In this document: piece after piece, positions 18,090 through 25,862 of the stretch
Layout of the letters: each line of letters starts with the position of its first letter
Position numbering within the stretch: the first letter of the stretch is position 1
Assembly (NCBI GenBank): GCA_009937445.1
Contig: JAACFM010000021.1
Span: 1 to 37,821, forward strand
Source: Gammaproteobacteria bacterium
GTDB taxonomy: Bacteria > Pseudomonadota > Gammaproteobacteria > Steroidobacterales > Woeseiaceae
Direction of reading: 5' to 3'
Length of the DNA: 37,821 bases
The notes under the pieces: generated by a model
What the model saw: only the letters and a program-made list of their open reading frames with translations
Databases searched by the model: none
What the model was told of the DNA's origin: nothing
Translations under genes and position numbers: made by a program

Positions 18090-18136
18090 CGCCACGGGGG
18101 AATGATCCGATTCACGATCGACTGGAGGCACATAAA

Positions 18137-19513
18137 ATGGCAACTCGATCCTGGGCTGAGCCCTACAAGATAAAAGCCGTTGAACTCATCAAGCTGACGA
18201 CGCCCGAGCAACGCAAAGAGGCTATCCGCGAGGCCGGCTACAACACCTTCCTGCTACGTTCCGAAGACGTCTATATCGACCTGCTCACCGATTCGGGCGT
18301 TGGCGCCATGAGCGACCGCCAATGGGCAGGCATGATGACCGGTGACGAAGCCTATGCAGGCAGTCGAAATTTTTACCGGATGCAGGAGACGATTGAAACT
18401 TACTATTCCTATAAGTACACGGTACCCACGCATCAAGGACGCGGCGCAGAACACATCCTGAGCAAGATGCTGATATCGGACGGCGACTATGTACCGGGTA
18501 ACATGTACTTCACGACAACAAGACTGCACCAGGAGCTTGCCGGCGGTACCTTTGTTGATGTCATTGTCGATGAAGCTCATGACCCTGTCTCGGATCACCC
18601 GTTTAAAGGCAACGTCGATTTTGCGAAGCTCAACGCACTGGTCGAAAAGGTAGGCGCTGACCACATACCCTATATCTGTGTGGCGACGTGCGTGAACATG
18701 GCAGGCGGTCAACCGATCTCCCTGGCCAATCTTCACGAACTGCGGTCATGGTGTGATCAACACAAGGTGCTTCTCGTTCACGACATGACGAGAGTTGCCG
18801 AGAACGCTTATTTCATTCAGCAACGAGAAGAGCAATACAAAGAAAAATCGATTCGAGAGATCGTGTTTGAGATTTGCTCAATCACCGATATCGCAACCAT
18901 GTCTTCCAAAAAAGACGCCATGGTTAACATCGGCGGTTTTCTGGCCATGAACGACCCTGCCCTGTACGAGCAGGCCTGTGCTCTGGTTGTTGTCTATGAA
19001 GGACTGCACACCTATGGCGGCATGGCCGGACGAGACATGGAGGCGCTCGCTATTGGCATAACGGAAAGCGTCGACGACGATCATATCCGTGCGCGCGTCG
19101 GTCAGGTCGAATATCTGGGCGAACAGCTGCAACGCGCGGGCATTCCGATTGTGACGCCTATTGGGGGTCATGCGGTGTTCCTGGACGCTCGTCGTCTGCT
19201 GCCACACATCCCACAGGATCGCTTCCCTGCCCAGGCCCTGGCGGCCGCACTGTACCTGGAATCCGGTGTCCGCTCGATGGAGCGCGGCGTGGTATCCGCC
19301 GGGCGCGACAAAACGACGGGCGAAAACCACATGCCGGAACTGGAACTGGTGCGACTGACTATTCCACGTCGGGTCTACACACAGGCGCATATGGACGTGA
19401 CCGCGGAAAGTGTGATTCAGGTCGCTGAGCGAGCCGAGGAAATTCAAGGGCTTCGATTTACCTATGAGCCGGAGGTTCTGCGTTTCTTCCAGGCCCGATT
19501 CGAGCCTGTTTGA
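18137..19513 (+). CDS. tpl: Tyrosine phenol-lyase (beta-tyrosinase)
   Basis: A 458-aa PLP enzyme that splits L-tyrosine into phenol, pyruvate and ammonia. Tyrosine phenol-lyase and tryptophanase are close relatives; the residues that separate them point to the former. With a constant offset of two from the Citrobacter freundii enzyme I can place Tyr73 (71), Thr126 (124), the PLP lysine Lys259 (257, in TMSSKKDAM), Arg383 (381, in VRSMERGVVSAG) and Arg406 (404). Thr124 and Arg381 mark tyrosine specificity; tryptophanases have other residues there. GNMYFTTTR and AMSDRQWAGMM also match the phenol-lyase side. ATG 18137 has GGAGG eight bases upstream. It diverges from nhaD and is preceded by a dyad and a possible leader peptide. 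Confidence 0.88.
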   Translation: MATRSWAEPYKIKAVELIKLTTPEQRKEAIREAGYNTFLLRSEDVYIDLLTDSGVGAMSDRQWAGMMTGDEAYAGSRNFYRMQETIETYYSYKYTVPTHQGRGAEHILSKMLISDGDYVPGNMYFTTTRLHQELAGGTFVDVIVDEAHDPVSDHPFKGNVDFAKLNALVEKVGADHIPYICVATCVNMAGGQPISLANLHELRSWCDQHKVLLVHDMTRVAENAYFIQQREEQYKEKSIREIVFEICSITDIATMSSKKDAMVNIGGFLAMNDPALYEQACALVVVYEGLHTYGGMAGRDMEALAIGITESVDDDHIRARVGQVEYLGEQLQRAGIPIVTPIGGHAVFLDARRLLPHIPQDRFPAQALAAALYLESGVRSMERGVVSAGRDKTTGENHMPELELVRLTIPRRVYTQAHMDVTAESVIQVAERAEEIQGLRFTYEPEVLRFFQARFEPV

Positions 19514-19590
19514 CCCATACGCTGGTCGGCACAATTACGGATACTCGACGACAGATTGGGTAAGTAGCCTATGATCGGGAGGGCTCTGCG

Positions 19591-19896
19591 ATGATGGATC
19601 AGGATACTGGCAAAAACATGCCACAAGATGTTGCCGCGATTTCCGCGTGTGGCTACGCGATATGGGCGAGTGAAAAGATTGGCCCCAAGCTGCGCGCAAA
19701 ATTTGATAGTGAAAAAATTCGCGTTGTCAGCGTACGCAATGTTCGGGTTTGGGGCTTACAGGTTGATGATGAACGTGAGCTGCCGGGGCACGAGCGGACT
19801 AATATACCGGACGAAGAAACCTGGGAAATCAATCTCGAAGCGAACGACGGATCGCATTACGAGTTTGAATCGACATTGCTAAAGGCTGCACTCTGA
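19591..19896 (+). CDS. Hypothetical protein, 101 aa
   Basis: Not recognised. A strong GGGAGGG Shine-Dalgarno lies seven bases before ATG 19591, which supports real translation. The product is soluble, acidic, with no signal peptide or membrane segment. It contains SACGYAIWASEKIGPKLRAK, a beta-like stretch KIRVVSVRNVRVWGLQV and ends in SHYEFESTLLKAAL. It lies 77 bp after tpl on the same strand and 31 bp before tRNA-Gly. Confidence 0.65.
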   Translation: MMDQDTGKNMPQDVAAISACGYAIWASEKIGPKLRAKFDSEKIRVVSVRNVRVWGLQVDDERELPGHERTNIPDEETWEINLEANDGSHYEFESTLLKAAL

Positions 19897-19927
19897 CCGC
19901 AACTGTCGGTTAAGATAAAGGCCACAG

Positions 19928-20001
19928 GCGGGCGTCGTATAATGGTATTACCCTAGCTTCCCAAGCTAGAGACGAGGGTTCGATTCCCTTCGCCCGCTCC
20001 A
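19928..20001 (+). tRNA. tRNA-Gly (anticodon CCC)
   Basis: A complete 74-nt cloverleaf. The acceptor stem GCGGGCG pairs with CGCCCGC, followed by discriminator T and an encoded CCA. The D arm holds TAATGGTA; the anticodon stem CTAGC/GCTAG encloses the 7-nt loop TTCCCAA, giving anticodon CCC (reads GGG). The T arm has GAGGGTTCGATTCCCTT. No integrase or duplicated 3' end is seen nearby, so there is no sign of an integration site. Confidence 0.95.
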
Positions 20002-20035
20002 GCTTTCCGACGAACTACTTGTTGAGAGCCACGCT

Positions 20036-21313
20036 CTAGTACTGGACACGATCACGGCGCGCACCGGGCCGCATGATCAGCATCTGCACATTACCGATAG
20101 CACGTTCAATAAACGCGCTCTCGCAATAGCACAGGTAGAACTGCCACATGCGGATGAAGCTTTCCGAATAACCCAGCTCGCGAACCTCTTCAATCCGGGC
20201 GAAAAACCGGTCGTGCCAATGCCGCAGCGTCGTCGCGTAGTGCGAACCGATATCCTCCAGATGTATAACGCGCATATCCGTGTGTCGGGTCAACGTACGG
20301 GACATATCGGTGACTGATGTCAGGCAACCGCCCGGAAAAATATATCGTTTGATGAAATCAACGCCGGTCTTGTACTGATCAAAGCGTTGGTCGGCGATGG
20401 TTATCGCCTGTAACAGCATTTGCCCTTCCGGCTTCAAAAGCTCGCAGCACTTTTTAAAATAGGTGTCGTGATACTCATGCCCGACCGCCTCGATCATTTC
20501 GATCGAAACCAGCTTGTCGAAACGTCCCTCAAGATCTCGATAATCCTGAAACAGCAATGTAATCTTGTCCTCGAGGCCAGCGTCGCTGATCGCCTGTTTC
20601 GCGTAATTGTATTGCTGCTGTGAAATGGTAGTGGTCGTTACGTGGCATCCGAAATGTTGCGCGGCATGTATCGCAAAACCACCCCAACCGGTTCCAATCT
20701 CGATCACAGAGTCCCTGGCTGAGAGATCCAGCTTTCTGCAAATACGATCGAGCTTCGCTGCTGCTGCGTCCTCAAGCGTCGTGTCTGTGGTGGCGAAGTA
20801 CGCACTCGAGTACATCATCTTTTCGTCTAACCACAGTTGATAGAAGTCATTTCCGAGATCGTAATGCGCTGCAATATTTTTGCGACTGCCCGAACGCGTA
20901 TTTCTATTCAGTGCGTGGAGCACCTTCCTGAGTGGCTTGGCAAAGAATGCCAGACCAGAATCCACTTTCTCGAGAACCTCTCGATTCCGGATCAGGATCC
21001 GTAGCATTTCGCTAAGGTTGGCACAGGCCCAGTAGCCTTCGATGTAGGCCTCGCCAGCACCGATGGCCCCACCAAAGGCTATTTCACTGTAGAACTTCGG
21101 ATTGAGCACATGCAGCTGAACAGCCAGTGGAAAATCTTGCGTTAGATGCCCGAACGCCACCTGTTCGCCGTTCTCACAGACAATAATCTGCCCTGACTCG
21201 AGCATTGCGAGGCGAGATAAAACGATCCGCCGCGCCAGCTTGTCGAGCCAGCTGGACTTACCTGTCGTGTTTCTGAACTCTGGCGAATCCATAAAGTCGA
21301 GCCTGGAACTCAT
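20036..21313 (-). CDS. Cyclopropane-fatty-acyl-phospholipid synthase-like methyltransferase, altered active site
   Basis: A 425-aa S-adenosylmethionine-dependent methyltransferase of the CFA synthase family, expected to act on unsaturated acyl chains of membrane phospholipids. SAM site: VIEIGTGWGGFAIHAAQHFG (about 203-222). Of the bicarbonate-pocket residues known for E. coli Cfa (Cys139, Glu239, His266, Ile268, Tyr317), Glu275, Ile304 and Tyr359 are kept, but the cysteine is Ser170 (MMYSSAYF) and the histidine is Gln302 (LLQAITIAD). It may therefore methylate without closing a cyclopropane ring; that is inference. ATG 21313 overlaps the DUF1365 stop by ATGA. Last gene of the lipid operon; its transcript would run into the antisense strand of the tRNA-Gly gene. 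Confidence 0.9.
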   Translation of the reverse strand: MSSRLDFMDSPEFRNTTGKSSWLDKLARRIVLSRLAMLESGQIIVCENGEQVAFGHLTQDFPLAVQLHVLNPKFYSEIAFGGAIGAGEAYIEGYWACANLSEMLRILIRNREVLEKVDSGLAFFAKPLRKVLHALNRNTRSGSRKNIAAHYDLGNDFYQLWLDEKMMYSSAYFATTDTTLEDAAAAKLDRICRKLDLSARDSVIEIGTGWGGFAIHAAQHFGCHVTTTTISQQQYNYAKQAISDAGLEDKITLLFQDYRDLEGRFDKLVSIEMIEAVGHEYHDTYFKKCCELLKPEGQMLLQAITIADQRFDQYKTGVDFIKRYIFPGGCLTSVTDMSRTLTRHTDMRVIHLEDIGSHYATTLRHWHDRFFARIEEVRELGYSESFIRMWQFYLCYCESAFIERAIGNVQMLIMRPGARRDRVQY

Positions 21314-22080
21314 CGGGCAATAACCTCTTTCTTTTTTCCGGGGTGTGCATACAAGGGACAGCGCTTGATCCATAGCCGCAACGCCTCCCAGTAGATCGCG
21401 ATAATGATCTTGAGTGTCTGAAACGGGAACTGCAGCAGCACCGTGGCTAATGAGCGCCCGGTGATCTTTCGGCGACCCAGGGCCATTGCTGCATTGAATA
21501 TGGGCGAACCGTCTCTGGAGTTGGTCATGGAAACCGACAGTCGGTCGGCAGGAACGGACAGCGTCCAGTCATAATCGATATCCATCGGCATGAACGGCGA
21601 TACGTGCATTTTCTTTTCAGGCTGAAATCTCCACGACGTGTCGGCGCCGGTGTTCGCACTGCAATCCATTACATAGGTATCGCACTCACCCCAGGGCGTG
21701 TTGTTAACCTCGGTGACAATGAATTCAAGTGCTTGACTGTCGGCAGCGAAGCAGTAGTAAAAGCTTACGGGATTGAAGCAGTAGCCGAAATACGACAGGT
21801 TCGTGAGCAATCGAATCGGTCCGTCCGGTCGTCGTCCGGTTTCTTTCTCGACAAGATCTCGAACAGCATCTCCGAGAGGCTGGTCTGATGCCCCAAGGTG
21901 ATCTCCGCGTCGAAATCGTGCGATCGCAGAGCGCGACACAGACCAAAACCAGCGACTGCGAAACAACGTCGGTAGCTCATCGAGATCCAGATACATCAGG
22001 AACAGGCGATAGCTGAACTCGTGTTTCAAAGGCGCCCAACGCGTATGTCTAACTTGCCCTTGGTAAATGCAGCTTTCCAT
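21310..22080 (-). CDS. DUF1365 family protein
   Basis: A 256-aa protein with the family's opening MESCIYQGQVRHTRWAPLKH, the centre LTNLSYFGYCFNPVSFYYCF and VTEVNNTPWGE, and a C-terminal hydrophobic segment near FPFQTLKIIIAIYWEALRLW. The family has no proven biochemical role but is almost always next to a CFA-like methyltransferase and a flavin amine-oxidase-like protein, as here. ATG 22080 has GAGAGG seven bases upstream and overlaps the end of the flavoprotein gene by 32 bp; it overlaps the next gene by 4 bp. Confidence 0.9.
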   Translation of the reverse strand: MESCIYQGQVRHTRWAPLKHEFSYRLFLMYLDLDELPTLFRSRWFWSVSRSAIARFRRGDHLGASDQPLGDAVRDLVEKETGRRPDGPIRLLTNLSYFGYCFNPVSFYYCFAADSQALEFIVTEVNNTPWGECDTYVMDCSANTGADTSWRFQPEKKMHVSPFMPMDIDYDWTLSVPADRLSVSMTNSRDGSPIFNAAMALGRRKITGRSLATVLLQFPFQTLKIIIAIYWEALRLWIKRCPLYAHPGKKKEVIAR

Positions 22081-23323
22081 AGGATAGCCTCTCCTCGAAA
22101 TGCCCAAGGGCATTCAGCGCACTGACCACACCGTCTTCATGAAAACCATTCCGCCAATAGGCCCCGCAGTAAAAGGTTCGATCGTGGTTTATGTCGGCCT
22201 GTCGCTGCTGGGCAGCCACTGACTCCCGTGAGTAGATCGGGTGTTCGTACTGAACCGTTCGAATAATGTCGCCAGGGTTTATGCTTCGATCGTTATTCAG
22301 CGTGACCAGGTACTGCTTGTCTGCATTCAGTCCCTGAAGGATATTCATGTTGTAAGTGACAGCAACATGTCGAGTCGCGTCCTGGGGAACGTGGTAATTC
22401 CATGCTGCCCAGACACTTCGCCGTTTAGGCATCAATGACATGTCGGTATGCAGAATAGCTTCGTTGTGCTGGTATCGAATTGCGCCGAGAACCTCACGCT
22501 CCTCTCGAGAAGCATCCTCAAGCAGTGCCAGAGCCTGATCGCTGTGGCAGGCAACAAATACGTAGTCGAACCATTCCTTGCCGCCTGAGTCCGAGTGAAT
22601 TTCCACACGATCGTCAACCCGGCGTATCGATTTCACCGCAGTGTTAAGTCGGATTCGATCACGGTGTCCTGCGACGAGCTTATTCACGTACTCACGTGAT
22701 CCGCCCTTTACTACGCGCCAGGTGGGTCGGTTCTTGACCTGCAACAGGCCATGGTTAGCGAAAAACCGAACCAGAAATGCCACAGGCATATCCAAAACTG
22801 AAACAGGTTCTGCGGACCAGATCGCTGCAGCCATGGGAATGAGGTAATGATCGATGAACTCGGCACTATAGCCGTTCTCGACGAGATAGCTGCCCAGTCT
22901 TTCTGACTCATCGTGCAGATCAACAGCCGGCAACATCGTTTTGTTGAATCGCAGGATATCGCGAACCATGCGATAGAACGACGGCCGCAACAAATTCCTG
23001 CGTTGCGCGAACAAGGTGTTCAACGATGAGCCGCTGTATTCAACGCCGGCTGCTTCGGCCTGGACGCTGAAGCTCATTTCGCTGGGTTGAGACTCTTGGC
23101 CAATCTCATCCAGCAGCCGAATAAAGTTCGGGTAAGTGCGGTCGTTGAAAACAATAAACCCGGTGTCGACAGCGAACTGTCGACCTGCTTCCTGAACATC
23201 CACAGTATTCGTGTGGCCACCGATATACGCGCCGGACTCGAATACTGTCACTTCGTGGTTCTGTCGAAGCTTGTAGGCAGCGACATTACCGGCAATTCCG
23301 GTACCAATAACAGCAACTCTCAT
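22049..23323 (-). CDS. FAD-dependent amine-oxidase-like oxidoreductase (lipid operon)
   Basis: A 424-aa flavoprotein. The N-terminal Rossmann motif is VAVIGTGIAGNVAAYKLRQN with the acidic residue at EVTVFES, followed by GGHTNTV and DTGFIVFNDRTYPNF. The C-terminal FAD contact is GFHEDGVVSALNALG. Related genes accompany CFA-like and DUF1365 genes in many proteobacteria. In Rhodobacter a comparable singlet-oxygen-induced set has been linked to furan-type fatty acids, so oxidation or desaturation of a methylated acyl chain is a reasonable but unproven role. ATG 23323 lies four bases after the lipocalin stop. No signal peptide: the enzyme is cytosolic, possibly membrane-associated. Confidence 0.9.
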   Translation of the reverse strand: MRVAVIGTGIAGNVAAYKLRQNHEVTVFESGAYIGGHTNTVDVQEAGRQFAVDTGFIVFNDRTYPNFIRLLDEIGQESQPSEMSFSVQAEAAGVEYSGSSLNTLFAQRRNLLRPSFYRMVRDILRFNKTMLPAVDLHDESERLGSYLVENGYSAEFIDHYLIPMAAAIWSAEPVSVLDMPVAFLVRFFANHGLLQVKNRPTWRVVKGGSREYVNKLVAGHRDRIRLNTAVKSIRRVDDRVEIHSDSGGKEWFDYVFVACHSDQALALLEDASREEREVLGAIRYQHNEAILHTDMSLMPKRRSVWAAWNYHVPQDATRHVAVTYNMNILQGLNADKQYLVTLNNDRSINPGDIIRTVQYEHPIYSRESVAAQQRQADINHDRTFYCGAYWRNGFHEDGVVSALNALGHFEERLSYGKLHLPRAS

Positions 23324-23327
23324 CACG

Positions 23328-23861
23328 TCACCAGCGCTGTGGTACACGAACGAGGTCTGAAGTCTTGTAACCAAGCGACTCGACTATGGACACGAGTCGT
23401 TCATAGTCAGACTCCGAGATCGTCGGCGTACGCGCCATGATCCAGACAAAGTCGCGTTTCTGGCGGCCGACAATCGTCTGCGTGTAATCGTCATCGAGGT
23501 AAACGATTCGATAGTCGGCCTTTATCGGCCAGACAAATCTCATCCCCCAGAGAGCGTTCGACTCTGTGTCGGTAACAAACCCCTTCGGATTGTATTCTTT
23601 GGCCTTGCCGTCGAATCCGCCTGCCCTGAAGGTAAACTTCGTCGCAATGCTGCCGTCGTCATTCAGGCTATAAGTCTCGACAGCGTTGTGTGCCCCCTTC
23701 TCGAGAAACGTCGGGATATTGGCGATAACGTACCAAGGTCCCATGAAGCGATTGATTTCCACATGCTCCACTGTTTTCATTTCAGGTTCCTTGGCTGCGC
23801 ATCCGCCAAGGATGCTTGCAACAACAATTGCGAGGATTATCGATTTCGAATGCATATTCAT
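23328..23861 (-). CDS. blc: Outer-membrane lipocalin lipoprotein (Blc-like)
   Basis: About 177 aa. The signal peptide ends in a lipobox, ILGGC, so the protein is lipid-anchored. The lipocalin signature G-x-W is in RFMGPWYVIANIPTF, and the strand order with FVWPIKADYRIVYLDDDY and WIMARTPTISESDY matches bacterial lipocalins. These bind fatty acids or lysophospholipids and act in membrane upkeep. The ATG at 23861 sits one base after the DUF6134 stop; a second ATG at 23855 is also possible. Its place in the lipid operon suggests it carries or removes the modified lipids. Confidence 0.92.
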   Translation of the reverse strand: MNMHSKSIILAIVVASILGGCAAKEPEMKTVEHVEINRFMGPWYVIANIPTFLEKGAHNAVETYSLNDDGSIATKFTFRAGGFDGKAKEYNPKGFVTDTESNALWGMRFVWPIKADYRIVYLDDDYTQTIVGRQKRDFVWIMARTPTISESDYERLVSIVESLGYKTSDLVRVPQRW

Positions 23862-23862
23862 A

Positions 23863-24519
23863 TCAAGACAACTCGTAGCGGATGACACGTCCGCCTTTGG
23901 CAACCGAACTAAGCGCCAACCATTCATCGTCAGGCGAATACCAGAGCGTCAGATCAACGCCAACGGCCGTCAGTTTGAAACGCTTTGCTTCTACAGGCTG
24001 CCCACGAACAACGAGAATTTCATCGCCAATCTTTTCAACCTGGACATCCACGTAGTCGCCCGTCTGCGGATTCAGAAGCTGTGTCTGATCAAGGAGTTTG
24101 GGGTTCCAGTACGCGAAGGTCATGACGCAGTCCGACAATTTCAATGCATCGTCGCCCGTGTCCAGATGAAAACCATCAGCGGTTTGCTCCCCTGAAACCA
24201 GCAGGCGCGTGCCATTCGTGTTCGTGCTGGCTTCAAGCGCTACCAGGCAACTGTCCGTCCAGCGCTCGTCGGCATTGTGCTCATACCGGTACGCGGGGAT
24301 AAAAAAGATGTTGTATTGAAAACTCGCCTCGCTCAGTACTTGCGTCTCTCCATCCACCTCGGAGAGGCTGAACAAGTGCTTGCCAATCCTTTTTTCGTCC
24401 AGAAAAACATCGAAATCCCAGCGAGCAACGCTGTGGGTACTTTCGGTCGCTGTCGCGGCCTGTACCGACGACAAACCCAGTAAGGCAATGAGTGCAAGTC
24501 CGGTAAGAGATTTTTTCAT
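23863..24519 (-). CDS. DUF6134 (DUF3108-like) periplasmic protein
   Basis: A 218-aa protein with a signal peptide (LIALLGLSSVQA). The mature part is beta-rich: ARWDFDVFLDEKRIGKHLFS at the start, a middle with YEHNADERWTDSCLVAL, a conserved-looking DCVMTFAYWNP, and DLTLWYSPDDEWLALSS near the end. This is the layout of DUF6134/DUF3108 proteins, thought to be periplasmic and lipid-related; no activity is known. ATG has AGGGGAAG just upstream and overlaps the preceding stop by ATGA, so it is translated with the DUF1295 gene. Confidence 0.8.
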   Translation of the reverse strand: MKKSLTGLALIALLGLSSVQAATATESTHSVARWDFDVFLDEKRIGKHLFSLSEVDGETQVLSEASFQYNIFFIPAYRYEHNADERWTDSCLVALEASTNTNGTRLLVSGEQTADGFHLDTGDDALKLSDCVMTFAYWNPKLLDQTQLLNPQTGDYVDVQVEKIGDEILVVRGQPVEAKRFKLTAVGVDLTLWYSPDDEWLALSSVAKGGRVIRYELS

Positions 24520-25316
24520 AACTTCCCCTCTGCTCTGGTGTCGTTTTCCCGACGTGGTCCCGGGAAAAACGCATTGGTACGGCGAATGTAGTCAGCATAT
24601 TCCGGACGACGGTCACTGATCGTGTTCTCAAGCATTGCGACACCTGAGACCTTCAAAAGAAGGAGCGACATCAGCAGCGGTGAAACAATGCTCCACCATC
24701 CACCCGAGGAGACAGCAAACAAATAGAACGCCCACCACATACAAAACTCACCGAAGTAATTCGGATGGCGGGTGTAACGCCACAACCCGGTATCCAGCAC
24801 TTGTCCCTTGCTATCCTTGCGCGCTTTGAACCGTGCAAGCTGATAGTCGCCACCCGACTCGAAGACGAAGCCCACAAGCCAGAGTGTGACTGCGACACCA
24901 TCAACTATGGTCAGAGCGCTGCTCGAGGTAATAGCCGGAAGCAACGGCAACGCGACCAGCCAGGCCAGCACTCCCTGCAAACCGAACACGATATACAGGC
25001 TTTTGAATTTGAATCCCGGCTCGTTCTTTTCACGTATCGACTGGTAGCGATAGTCTTCCGGCTGGCCCCAGTTTCGCGCTGTGATATAGACCGACAGGCG
25101 CAACGACCAAACCGCGACCAAAACCAAAACCAATGTGCCTTTGACAGTCAGTGGCTGTGCTGCGATCGCGAATACCACTGCTGCGATCAAAAAGAACAAA
25201 GACCACAAGCTGTCAACGAAGCTGACATCATTTTTTACGATACTGGCTAACCAGCTGACAACGCCAACAGCAAGAATAATGAATAGCGCGATGAAATAAG
25301 GGTGTTGCATCAGCAT
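24516..25316 (-). CDS. DUF1295 membrane protein (steroid 5-alpha-reductase/isoprenylcysteine methyltransferase-like)
   Basis: A 266-aa integral membrane protein with six or so hydrophobic segments. The C-terminal half carries the family hallmark LDTGLWRYTRHPNYFGEFCM, which in eukaryotic 5-alpha-reductases and bacterial isoprenylcysteine-methyltransferase-like enzymes binds NADPH or SAM. The substrate is unknown; a lipid double-bond reductase or methyltransferase would fit this operon. ATG 25316 has GGAGA seven bases upstream and overlaps the DUF2878 gene end by 7 bp. Confidence 0.88.
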   Translation of the reverse strand: MLMQHPYFIALFIILAVGVVSWLASIVKNDVSFVDSLWSLFFLIAAVVFAIAAQPLTVKGTLVLVLVAVWSLRLSVYITARNWGQPEDYRYQSIREKNEPGFKFKSLYIVFGLQGVLAWLVALPLLPAITSSSALTIVDGVAVTLWLVGFVFESGGDYQLARFKARKDSKGQVLDTGLWRYTRHPNYFGEFCMWWAFYLFAVSSGGWWSIVSPLLMSLLLLKVSGVAMLENTISDRRPEYADYIRRTNAFFPGPRRENDTRAEGKL

Positions 25317-25861
25317 CGGGTGCTCTCCGCGATCCAACTGCGTCGTCGCCCTGGCATGCCATCGAGGTTCTCGGACAACCACATCAGAATCGGCATCATT
25401 ATTGCCCAGCCAACGGCAAGCGCCATCAGGGCTGCGACCTGATTGCTAAGCACAATGCCCCCAAGCGCCTGCCCCCCAAGATAGGAGGCGGGACCACCGT
25501 AAAATCCGAGCAACGCAGCGAGTTTAGGTTGGCCTCGAAGCCAGCGCATGGAGACGTTCAACGTCATCGCAAACAACATCCACATCGAAATGATCCAATA
25601 CGGGGCTAAGTGATCGCTAAAAAGACCGGCTTTGTAAGTGACCCAGCCCGCGGCAACCAGAATACTGTCGAAGCCAGCGCCTATCAAAGCGCAAATGACA
25701 ACGAGCAAGATCTCCTCAAATGGCTTGCGCGCCGTATGCACGTGCAAAGCCAATGCGAGCAGGACAGCGACTGGTCCCAGCCAGGGCATTTGCTGTGCCC
25801 CACCGATAACAGATACCAGCCACGCAACTTGAAAGACGACAGCATTGATCAGGACCAACAT
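25310..25861 (-). CDS. DUF2878 membrane protein
   Basis: A 183-aa, strongly hydrophobic protein with about five transmembrane segments (LINAVVFQVAWLVSVIGG; GPVAVLLALALHVHTA; EEILLVVICALIGAGFDSIL; APYWIISMWMLFAMTLNVSM; VAALMALAVGWAIMMPILMW). The motif FYGGPASYLGGQALG precedes the last segment. The layout matches DUF2878, found near CFA-like and DUF1295 genes; function unknown. The ATG lies one base after the stop of the preceding methyltransferase (TAA-C-ATG). The upstream in-frame extension lies inside that gene and is not real coding. Confidence 0.85.
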   Translation of the reverse strand: MLVLINAVVFQVAWLVSVIGGAQQMPWLGPVAVLLALALHVHTARKPFEEILLVVICALIGAGFDSILVAAGWVTYKAGLFSDHLAPYWIISMWMLFAMTLNVSMRWLRGQPKLAALLGFYGGPASYLGGQALGGIVLSNQVAALMALAVGWAIMMPILMWLSENLDGMPGRRRSWIAESTRC

Positions 25862-25862
25862 G

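Noticed and set aside
19928..20060. tRNA-Gly as an integration site
   Set aside because: No integrase, no repeated tRNA 3' end and no change in gene style downstream.
23686..24195. 169-codon plus-strand open frame
   Set aside because: Antisense to the lipocalin and DUF6134 genes, both well supported; composition fits a shadow frame.
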